From: Candidatus Curtissbacteria bacterium RIFCSPHIGHO2_01_FULL_41_11
Lineage (GTDB): Bacteria > Patescibacteriota > Microgenomatia > Curtissbacterales > GWA2-41-24
Assembly: GCA_001776335.1 (NCBI GenBank)
Contig: MFAZ01000004.1
Location: forward strand, 1 to 11,916
Direction of reading: 5' to 3'
Length of the DNA: 11,916 nucleotides
The position numbers were made by a program, and so were the translations under genes. The notes under the pieces were generated by a model that was not told the origin of the DNA, did not search any database, and worked only from the letters and a program-made list of their open reading frames with translations. Below are positions 6,440 to 11,916 of this stretch, one piece after another. Numbering within the stretch: position 1 is the stretch's first letter; each line of letters starts with the position of its first letter.

Positions 6440-7848
6440 AGTTGTTGTTTAAGTTCCACAGATGGTCCCGGTCCAAGATCCCAATATCTTCCCGCAGGCA
6501 TTTGGCCTATTGTCACAACTTTATTAGCAGCGTATGCATCCAAAAGACTTTTGCCGGAAGACCGTACCAGCCCCTCAGTCAAAACTATCATCTCATTTTT
6601 GATCCCGTTTCTATTTCTGTAATATAAAACTTCCGCAAACGATGGCAAAACCGTCACGATTTTATCTGACTCGTCTAAATTTGGAATAATTTGCCCAGAG
6701 TAGACCTGCTTAAAATTAGACGGATAGCTAAAAAATGTATTGTAATCAATATAAGAGGAAGAAACCAAAACCAGACCAATGGAAACTGCAAAGAGCCGAT
6801 TAGGTAATTTTTGAGCTGCGTGAACAATGACCATTGAAAGAGGCACAGCAGCAGGAATCAAATATCTCCAGAAAAAAATTGGCCTGAAAGGCATTTTAAA
6901 TCCGTCAATTGCAAGACCTGGCAGAGTTGCCAAAATAAAGGGCACGATTGCCCAAAACCAGATTAAGATATAAGGTTTTTCAAAAGTCCTCTGGCGCAAA
7001 TGCTGCAGAAATCCGATAAATCCAAGTGATATCGACAACCAAAATAGTACCGGGCGTAAAATATTTTTGTCCTCACCGCCTAAAATTCTAAGCAATGCTT
7101 CAAAATGTGTATGCTTCCAATCAATTTGGGAAATCCAATAATCAGAAGAGACCGATTTCAACTGACCAAGCAAAAAAGGAACCCACGCCAGATATAAAAT
7201 GCCAACGACAGCAAAAGCACCTGCAATCTTCCAAAAAATCTTGCGGTCGAAAAGTACCAAATACAATCCCTGAGCCGCTAAGACAAAAAACATATAATAA
7301 TGTGTGTAAATCCCGAGTGCTGTAAAAAACACAAATAGAATATACAGCCAAAAATTTCTTTTACCCTGAACTTGCCCGCCCTGAGCGATGCCGAAGGGTT
7401 GAAGGGCAGAGAGCTTAATCAAAAAATAAATAGAAGCTGTAGCCGCAAAAGCAAACATGGTATAGTTTCTTGCTTCAAATGCATAGCGGAAAAATATTGG
7501 ATTTAGTGCAACTACGGCACATGAAAGAAAACCAAATGTTTTGCCCCGAGTCTCAGAAGCCAACTTAAATACCATAAAAATTGTCAAAATATAAAAGAAA
7601 ATAGAGATGGATCTCGTGACTATTTCAGTAGGAGGCAAAAATTTATAAACGAGCTCGACTATCGTATAAAAACCCGGCGGATGGAAATCTGCTGCCGTAG
7701 TTTTCAGCATTTGCAAATAAGGTAACTGCGAAATCAAAGAAGTCCAGGCTTCATCTCCCCAAAACCCTCGTGTTAGATAATTTTGCGCCAATGAAAACAT
7801 CTCATTCAGTATAGTAATTGGTACCAAAATTGACAAACACAAAGGCAA
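6436..7848 (-). CDS. GT-C fold membrane glycosyltransferase carrying an in-frame repeat insertion
   Basis: This 470-residue polytopic protein shows GT-C signatures: FWGDEAWT with Asp32-Glu33 in the first external loop, DFHPPGFYTIVELVYK (54-69) and FEARNYTMF (124-132), like the EARxY motif of these enzymes. It should use a polyprenyl-phosphate sugar donor. The start is TTG at 7848; an in-frame TGA lies directly upstream (7851-7849), so no longer start exists. TM helix 1 is then short and lacks a basic N-terminus. Residues 151-162 (PFGIAQGGQVQG) are a non-hydrophobic insertion between two helices encoded by a GC-rich repeat. First gene of a five-gene operon; its start faces the XRE regulator 19 bp away. 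Confidence 0.85.
   Translation of the reverse strand: MPLCLSILVPITILNEMFSLAQNYLTRGFWGDEAWTSLISQLPYLQMLKTTAADFHPPGFYTIVELVYKFLPPTEIVTRSISIFFYILTIFMVFKLASETRGKTFGFLSCAVVALNPIFFRYAFEARNYTMFAFAATASIYFLIKLSALQPFGIAQGGQVQGKRNFWLYILFVFFTALGIYTHYYMFFVLAAQGLYLVLFDRKIFWKIAGAFAVVGILYLAWVPFLLGQLKSVSSDYWISQIDWKHTHFEALLRILGGEDKNILRPVLFWLSISLGFIGFLQHLRQRTFEKPYILIWFWAIVPFILATLPGLAIDGFKMPFRPIFFWRYLIPAAVPLSMVIVHAAQKLPNRLFAVSIGLVLVSSSYIDYNTFFSYPSNFKQVYSGQIIPNLDESDKIVTVLPSFAEVLYYRNRNGIKNEMIVLTEGLVRSSGKSLLDAYAANKVVTIGQMPAGRYWDLGPGPSVELKQQL
7363..7407. repeat. GC-rich dispersed repeat inserted in-frame in a glycosyltransferase gene
   Basis: The core CCCTGAGCGATGCCGAAGGG at 7379-7398 matches the intergenic core at 10635-10652 as CCTGAGCGAnGnCGAAGG, 16 of 18 bases. 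It is flanked by CCCTGAAC (7364-7371) and GAAGGG (7401-7406). On the coding strand it reads PFGIAQGGQVQG, glycine and glutamine rich within an otherwise hydrophobic protein. Exact ends are uncertain. Confidence 0.6.
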
Positions 7849-7858
7849 TCAATAAACT
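7830..7858 (+). promoter_or_regulatory. Candidate sigma70-type promoter for the XRE regulator
   Basis: A perfect TTGACA at 7830-7835 and TAAACT at 7853-7858 are separated by exactly 17 nt. Transcription would start near 7865, about 3 nt before the ATG at 7868, again predicting a nearly leaderless mRNA. The -35 lies inside the first codons of the divergent glycosyltransferase gene, so binding of the regulator here could affect both genes. Confidence 0.55.
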
Positions 7859-7867
7859 TGCACGGTA

Positions 7868-8275
7868 ATGGAGCGTCCCCCAGAAAAATCTAAGGGAAAC
7901 CAGCAGGCAGAAAGTAACACAACTAAACCATCGTTGGCCCTGCTTGTTTCATTTGGAATGGAGCAAAAAGGGTGGAGCCAGACAGACCTTGCAGAGTCAG
8001 CAAATGTCTCACAGTCCTTAGTATCAAACCTTTTGCGTTCCCGCAGACGTAGTTATAAACTCGAAAGCCTCCAAAGGATTGCGGATGCACTTGATATGGA
8101 GTCTATACCCTTAATTGAAGCATCAACGCAGCAACCCGCAGAATCGGATTTAGATGAAGAACTGGAATTTTTGTGGGATAAAATTAAAGAATTACCAAAC
8201 CATTCTAAAATACAAGCTAGAAACGCTTTAGCAACAATAGTCCGTCAATCTGAGATGAGAAAGAGTCAAAATTAA
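7868..8275 (+). CDS. XRE/Cro-CI-type helix-turn-helix regulator
   Basis: The 135-residue protein has a disordered, polar N-terminus (1-20), then a helix-turn-helix domain at about 22-78. The recognition portion reads WSQTDLAESANVSQSLVSNLL (36-56), with a basic patch RSRRRSYK (58-64) and the closing helix LQRIADALDM (68-77). The C-terminal part has an acidic stretch (ESDLDEELEFLWDKIKELP) and a final helix that may serve dimerisation; no metal or ligand site is visible. The ATG at 7868 lies about 3 nt from the predicted transcription start. It is divergent from the glycan operon (19-bp gap) and overlaps the convergent S11 gene by 4 bp. Control of the glycan operon and of itself is the simplest inference. 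Confidence 0.87.
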   Translation: MERPPEKSKGNQQAESNTTKPSLALLVSFGMEQKGWSQTDLAESANVSQSLVSNLLRSRRRSYKLESLQRIADALDMESIPLIEASTQQPAESDLDEELEFLWDKIKELPNHSKIQARNALATIVRQSEMRKSQN

Positions 8276-9342
8276 GGCCCGCCTTGGGTCAGTTGTCTGT
8301 GCCAGTCTGCAAAACGTGCCGTCAGGTCCAAACTTGCAACTGGATATCCGGAAATGCCACTTTTCTCAAATCCATAATTTAAAAGTGTTGCTGCCGCAAT
8401 TTCACGATCCTCCAAACTTTTTGCACCGATAACAATTGCCATTAAATTTTTATTATCCCTGCTTGAAGTGACAATTGTTGAGTGCCCTGAATCTTCCGTA
8501 TATCCGATTTTGAGACCGTTTACACCGGGATAAATTCCCAAAAGAGCATTCCAGTTTGGTAAATCGAAAACTTTATGATCACTATTTTCGTTGAGCTTTT
8601 TGTAACTTGTGCCTGCTGCGTCGCTGATTAACGGATAATCCACCTTTGCACTATGCGCAATAATCGCCAAATCAAAAACAGTCGAATAATGATTCTCGCT
8701 ATCAAGGCCGGTCGACGTTACAAAGTGCGAGTCCACCGCCCCCAATTTCGCAAGCTTTACATTTACCAATTCTTCAAAAGAACTTGTTCCACTACCTATT
8801 TCTTTCCCGAGGGCATCTGATATTGTTTCTGCCGCATCATTTGCGCTTGTCATAAGTGATGCATAAATTGCCTCGGAAAGCGTCAATTTATCCCCGGTTT
8901 TTAGCCCCAATTTTGTTGGAATCTGCCTGGCAGCATCCTCAGATACCATCAACTTTTTTTCCGGATCGGCAATATCAAGAGCAGTCATTGTTGTCGCCAG
9001 CTTGGAAAGCGAGGCTGGTGCAATCCTCGCATTTAAATTCATCGACCAAATAACACGCCCACTATCCATGTCGACCACGGCACCGGCGCCAATTATTGGA
9101 ATAGTTTTCAAATATTCTCCACTGCCCCAACCGACCGGTTTCCAATCACTATTTCCGCCTAACTTTTTCTCTGCTTCCATAAAACTCACCTTTTGGCCAA
9201 TAGGGGATACGAACTTAGAAATGTCCTGAGTGCTCGATTGTCCTCTCCAAACTGCAAAACCGACAAAAATTAAAACAATTAACAAGACGAACCTTTTTTC
9301 AAGCCCCACAAACCTTTCAAAAACAAACTCCTTGAGAAACAT
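8272..9342 (-). CDS. Membrane-anchored D-alanyl-D-alanine carboxypeptidase family protein (S11), KTG changed to KIG
   Basis: Penicillin-binding-protein-5-like family that trims peptidoglycan stem peptides outside the membrane. The 356-residue product has an N-terminal anchor (about 18-32) and a linker, then the S11 domain: GAGAVVDMDSGRVIW (85-99), SxxK as Ser111-Leu-Ser-Lys114 in PASLSKLAT, SxN as Ser166-Ala-Asn168 in MTSANDAAE, and NGLKIGYTEDSGHS (275-288). The third motif is normally KTG; here it is Lys278-Ile279-Gly280. DacA's C-terminal amphipathic anchor is missing, so the N-terminal helix replaces it. The start lies 2 bp after the GH18 gene's stop, so the two are co-transcribed. Catalysis may be altered by the KIG change, though serine and lysine are intact. 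Confidence 0.9.
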   Translation of the reverse strand: MFLKEFVFERFVGLEKRFVLLIVLIFVGFAVWRGQSSTQDISKFVSPIGQKVSFMEAEKKLGGNSDWKPVGWGSGEYLKTIPIIGAGAVVDMDSGRVIWSMNLNARIAPASLSKLATTMTALDIADPEKKLMVSEDAARQIPTKLGLKTGDKLTLSEAIYASLMTSANDAAETISDALGKEIGSGTSSFEELVNVKLAKLGAVDSHFVTSTGLDSENHYSTVFDLAIIAHSAKVDYPLISDAAGTSYKKLNENSDHKVFDLPNWNALLGIYPGVNGLKIGYTEDSGHSTIVTSSRDNKNLMAIVIGAKSLEDREIAAATLLNYGFEKSGISGYPVASLDLTARFADWHRQLTQGGP

Positions 9343-9344
9343 TT

Positions 9345-10559
9345 TTAGTTTGAAATTATTGTTCTGTCCGACAAATACTGATTTTTAAATGTTGAAGAAA
9401 GAAGAGACCAAAACCTGTCGCTGGCACTGTCAAAACCAAGAGCCCAAATTCCTACGCCGGCAAGGCCTTGTTTTTTGGCAAATTCATATTTTAATGACAA
9501 CGATTTTTCGTCTTCCATATAAACCACGTGCCACCCGGAGTTGTCCCAATATCCGCGCCATGATACCTGCGCCTGGCTATCCCAGCCTCCAACCGGTGTA
9601 ACAGAAAGTAAATTATTGTCACTAGCTTTTGCGTTTGTAGTAGCAAATGCGCGTGCAACTCTATCGCTATTTGGGGCAGGACTCTGTGCAGGATAATTCC
9701 AGCCATAATATGGAACACCCATGATTATTTTATTTGGATCTGCTACTTTCAAAAAATCGGTAACCGCTGTTGATACGTCATACCAAAATGGTCCTTTCCC
9801 CTCGTTGAAACCATAAAGCGGGGCAGCAGGTCCTGCTTTTTCCGAACCCGGATAATAAAAATCGTAAGCCATCATAAAAATTGCGTCAGTTGATTTGGAA
9901 AGCGAAGCTATATCGTATATTTTGTTAAACCGTTCAGAAGATGCCAAAACCGAAACCGTTACATAAGGGTTGTTCAAATTTTGTTTTAAGGTTTGGGTAT
10001 ATCTGGTGGCAAATTTTGAAAATTGAGCTCGGAGCCTTGGGTCAGAAGGGATATATTCAAAATCAATGTTCACTCCATCCAGATTTTTCTCGGCAAGCAC
10101 CTCAATCGACTCCTGACTAACCCTGTCCCAGGCCTGCTCATCTTCAAGAAATGTCTCGATGGTGGCTTTATCCATTTGTGTTAGAGTAACCACCCGTCGC
10201 ACATTGTTCTCCTTAGCTTTTTCGAAAAGTCCGGCAAGTTTATCGCCCTCAAAAACTTGCCATTCGTAAGATTCGCGATCAAAAGAGCCATTCGCGTTAA
10301 CCGGGATGGAAAAATATGCAAAAGTTGTCAAAGTTCCCCAGTCGACATTGGAAAGTTTTGACAGAGTCCAAAAAGGCGCAAATCCAAACACTTCGTAATC
10401 AGCTTTCGTGTAAGCTGGGATAGGCGAGATCAATCTTTGAATAGCGGGTTGTTTTATCAAAAAAAGGCCCAAAAAAAAGACCCCAAGAATTAGGGTCCAA
10501 AAAAGCCCCCAGAGGGCAAACTTATTTCTCCGAAGGTCTTCGGGCAGGTTTAAATCCAC
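9345..10559 (-). CDS. Membrane-anchored GH18 glycoside hydrolase (SleL/YaaH-like)
   Basis: The 404-residue protein has a TM anchor at about 15-36 followed by a GH18 TIM barrel. The catalytic signature DGVNIDFEYI lies at 161-170 with Glu168 as the proton donor; the middle Asp of DGxDxDxE is Asn164, as in cortex-lytic SleL/YaaH-type enzymes. MMAYDFYYPG (229-238) is the conserved MxYD strand and GVPYYGWNY another barrel strand. Such enzymes cut glycans with N-acetylglucosamine, including chitin or peptidoglycan. Pairing with an S11 carboxypeptidase 2 bp downstream favours peptidoglycan. The start is GTG at 10559, placed about 2 nt from a predicted transcription start, and the basic stretch RRNK before the TM helix fits inside topology. 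Substrate is inferred, not shown. Confidence 0.88.
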   Translation of the reverse strand: MDLNLPEDLRRNKFALWGLFWTLILGVFFLGLFLIKQPAIQRLISPIPAYTKADYEVFGFAPFWTLSKLSNVDWGTLTTFAYFSIPVNANGSFDRESYEWQVFEGDKLAGLFEKAKENNVRRVVTLTQMDKATIETFLEDEQAWDRVSQESIEVLAEKNLDGVNIDFEYIPSDPRLRAQFSKFATRYTQTLKQNLNNPYVTVSVLASSERFNKIYDIASLSKSTDAIFMMAYDFYYPGSEKAGPAAPLYGFNEGKGPFWYDVSTAVTDFLKVADPNKIIMGVPYYGWNYPAQSPAPNSDRVARAFATTNAKASDNNLLSVTPVGGWDSQAQVSWRGYWDNSGWHVVYMEDEKSLSLKYEFAKKQGLAGVGIWALGFDSASDRFWSLLSSTFKNQYLSDRTIISN

Positions 10560-10567
10560 AAGCCGCT

Positions 10568-10596
10568 ACCTTACCAAGTGAAAAAAAGTTTGTCAA
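10568..10596 (-). promoter_or_regulatory. Candidate promoter for the GH18-S11 operon
   Basis: On the minus strand a perfect TTGACA is read at 10596-10591, then 17 nt, then TAAGGT (3 of 6) at 10573-10568. Transcription would start near 10561, 2 nt before the GTG at 10559. Inverted GTGAAA (10578-10583) and TTTCAC (10599-10604) flank the -35 and could be an operator; that is a weak, unproven match. Confidence 0.4.
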
Positions 10597-10632
10597 TCTT
10601 TCACATCTTTTCAGTTACGCATTAGGCCCGCA

Positions 10633-10654
10633 GTCCTGAGCGAAGTCGAAGGAC
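10633..10654. repeat. GC-rich dispersed repeat, intergenic copy
   Basis: The core CCTGAGCGAAGTCGAAGG, bracketed by GT and AC so that the ends GTCCT/AGGAC are inverted repeats, shares 16 of 18 core bases with the copy inside the glycosyltransferase gene at 7380-7397. Similar short sequences recur in many bacterial genomes as dispersed repeats; I recall this from general knowledge and have not searched. Confidence 0.6.
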
Positions 10655-10659
10655 GAGGA

Positions 10660-10673
10660 CCGTAGGGATACGG
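10660..10673. repeat. Small perfect hairpin CCGTA-GGGA-TACGG
   Basis: A five-base-pair stem (10660-10664 with 10669-10673) encloses a GGGA loop, just beside the GC-rich repeat. No T-run follows on either strand, so it does not look like a standard intrinsic terminator. It may be part of a compound repeat element. Confidence 0.45.
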
Positions 10674-10680
10674 CAGAAGC

Positions 10681-10704
10681 TTAGACCTTTTCCGTAACCC
10701 TATT
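10681..10704 (-). repeat. Duplicated copy of the 3' end of the GT2-like gene
   Basis: This 24-nt stretch matches 10747-10770, the gene's last codons and stop, at 21 of 24 positions. On the minus strand it again encodes RVTEKV followed by a stop (TAA here, TAG in the gene). It overlaps the first 26-bp unit. The layout suggests duplication of the gene end around the tandem array, with a 66-nt period. Confidence 0.7.
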
Positions 10705-10746
10705 CGTAGAAAGGGTACACTAACCCTATTCGTAGAAAGGGTACAC
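10695..10746. repeat. Two perfect tandem copies of a 26-bp hairpin-forming unit
   Basis: Copies at 10695-10720 and 10721-10746 are identical. Each begins TAACCCTATTCG and ends AGGGTACAC. Within each, ACCCT pairs with AGGGT and TTC with GAA around a GTA loop, with one bulged A, giving an eight-pair stem. The next bases at 10761-10769 repeat the unit's first nine bases. The array sits between the GT2 stop and the GH18 promoter and could act as a transcript 3' end or a repeat expansion site. Confidence 0.85.
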
Positions 10747-11916
10747 CTAGACTTTTTCCGTAACCCTATACTCCAAATACTTTCCCAACATAAGTCTTGT
10801 ATGTGCATCAATTCCGGGCAGCGCCGTAAAAATCAATGTAAAAACAGGCATCAGAAGATATTCGAGAGGAATGAATAGTTTACGCAACAGGGAAACACTT
10901 TCCTGCCTTTTTGGTCTTTGACGAATATCTAAAATTATAATTACTGCCAAAAAGACCCAACACGCGGTCAGAATACCAAAAGAAACCCTGGGCAAATTTT
11001 GTCCCATCACAGTTTGTGCAAAAACCGGGTTCAAAAGCACAGGAATATTAGCCCCCAGCGTAATTGCAAACCAGTTTACAGGCCACAGGAAATGATCGGA
11101 TATTACACGAAACACCCGGATTGTCCGCTGCCAAAAAGGAATATGGCCATGAGTCAGCCAGTTTTTAATAAAATATGCATCGTCTGAAACTCCCCACGCC
11201 CATCGCTTCTCCTGCTCATAGAAATTAATCAGCGACTTAAAATAACTCGTCGATTCAGCTGCGTCTGCAAGTGCCGGCAAAAATATTGGGTTAACTTCCA
11301 CCTTGCCGTCTTTGGCAAAATAACTTTTGAAAAAAAGTCTAAAATCTTCCGGAATCACATCTACATCCCAATAACCAATATCGACTAAAAGTTTCATTGA
11401 AAGTGAATACATTGAAAAGTTTATAAGTTTATCCGTTCTGCTATTTTGACCGGTATGCCAGATCGAACCTAAACTGTTCATGACACGAATCGGCACAGGC
11501 ACCTTCCAAATGTTGTTGTAGTGAAGAATCACCGGCTGCCAAAATAAAAGGTGATGATTGTCACTTGTCAGAAATTTATAGGCAAGACAGGCGAGATATT
11601 TTTCGTGTAAAATTCCATCAGCATCTTTTGAAGTAACAGTCATATAATCAATATCCCGCCTTTGCCTGTCTATTAAAATTTTCTTCGCGTACTTTCCGGC
11701 ATAAGCTTCATTGGAAGATTTACCTTTAACTTCTCCCGCCAAATCAGGATGAAAAGTGATCAAAAAATTTGCAAAAACATTTTTGTATTTCTTCTCAAGC
11801 ACTTTTGCTTTCTTATGCGCCTCCCGACCTTCGCGCTCTTCAAAAGCAACAACCACGGTTATTTGTCTACGTGGCATGTCTTGAGAAGAAATGGAATCAA
11901 TACCCTTCTCAATTGT
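10747..11916 (-). CDS. Processive GT2-family membrane glycosyltransferase (5' truncated by window)
   Basis: The frame stays open past the ATG at 11877 to the window edge, adding TIEKGIDSISSQD. This fits the GT2 pattern in which a helix ending S-x-x-x-Q-D-x-P precedes the strand ITVVVAFEER, so the true start lies beyond the window. Numbered from the ATG at 11877, motifs are DADG (Asp85, Asp87; metal and UDP-sugar binding), IPEDFRLF (Glu177-Asp178, catalytic base region) and QEKRW (Gln222, Arg225, Trp226), the QxxRW of processive enzymes. Three to four C-terminal helices follow (about 245-270, 282-302, 325-345). It probably makes or extends a surface polysaccharide. The sugar is unknown. Its last codons are duplicated downstream beside tandem repeats. 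Confidence 0.85.
   Translation of the reverse strand, partial: TIEKGIDSISSQDMPRRQITVVVAFEEREGREAHKKAKVLEKKYKNVFANFLITFHPDLAGEVKGKSSNEAYAGKYAKKILIDRQRRDIDYMTVTSKDADGILHEKYLACLAYKFLTSDNHHLLFWQPVILHYNNIWKVPVPIRVMNSLGSIWHTGQNSRTDKLINFSMYSLSMKLLVDIGYWDVDVIPEDFRLFFKSYFAKDGKVEVNPIFLPALADAAESTSYFKSLINFYEQEKRWAWGVSDDAYFIKNWLTHGHIPFWQRTIRVFRVISDHFLWPVNWFAITLGANIPVLLNPVFAQTVMGQNLPRVSFGILTACWVFLAVIIILDIRQRPKRQESVSLLRKLFIPLEYLLMPVFTLIFTALPGIDAHTRLMLGKYLEYRVTEKV

Noticed and set aside
7095..7351. Overlapping small frames on both strands within the glycosyltransferase gene
   Set aside because: They are shadows of the GT-C reading frame, with composition typical of antisense or shifted reading.
10578..10604. 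GTGAAA/TTTCAC inverted repeat as an intrinsic terminator
   Set aside because: Six pairs with a 15-nt loop, AT-rich and without a proper T-run; at best a possible operator.
10695..10746. CRISPR-like direct repeats
   Set aside because: Only two copies, directly abutting with no spacers, each a hairpin; no cas genes nearby.
10611..10811. 66-codon reading frame on the minus strand across the repeat region
   Set aside because: It consists of GT2 3' sequence in another frame plus repeat DNA, with no family resemblance.

Overview
The window looks like part of a small, AT-rich, tightly packed bacterial genome, most likely a Candidate Phyla Radiation (Patescibacteria) member and perhaps Microgenomates-like. 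That placement is inference from gene content and style: almost no intergenic space, 4-nt ATGA overlaps, GTG and TTG starts, convergent genes overlapping at their stops, promoters that sit directly on start codons, and envelope proteins with single membrane anchors. TGA is used as a stop (for example at 1532-1534), so the UGA-glycine code of some CPR lineages does not apply. No RNA gene, CRISPR array, transposase or phage gene was seen.

Positions 1-2532, plus strand: the 3' end of a deoxyhypusine-synthase-like gene, a SET-domain protein lysine methyltransferase, a pyruvoyl-dependent decarboxylase of the SpeD (AdoMet decarboxylase) family, a four-helix membrane protein, and a membrane-anchored secreted protein. 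The first and third point to polyamine metabolism, but no spermidine synthase is present here.

Positions 2526-7848, minus strand: a five-gene operon read from 7848 down. It holds two GT-C membrane glycosyltransferases, a small three-helix membrane protein, a WecA/TagO/MraY-type polyprenyl-phosphate sugar-phosphate transferase, and a UbiA-type decaprenyl-phosphate phosphoribosyltransferase-like protein. Together they look like a lipid-linked sugar and cell-surface glycan module. The last gene probably starts at a TTG inside the end of the gene before it.

Positions 7868-8275, plus strand: an XRE-type regulator, divergent from the glycan operon with only 19 bp between the start codons.

Positions 8272-10559, minus strand: a GH18-type glycosidase followed after 2 bp by a DD-peptidase-family (S11) protein with a KTG-to-KIG change. 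Both are membrane anchored and likely act on the cell wall.

Positions 10560-10746: a 187-bp gap with a promoter, a recurrent GC-rich repeat, a small hairpin and two perfect tandem 26-bp hairpin repeats. It also carries a near-copy of the 3' end of the next gene. Positions 10747-11916, minus strand: a processive GT2-type glycosyltransferase that runs off the window edge.
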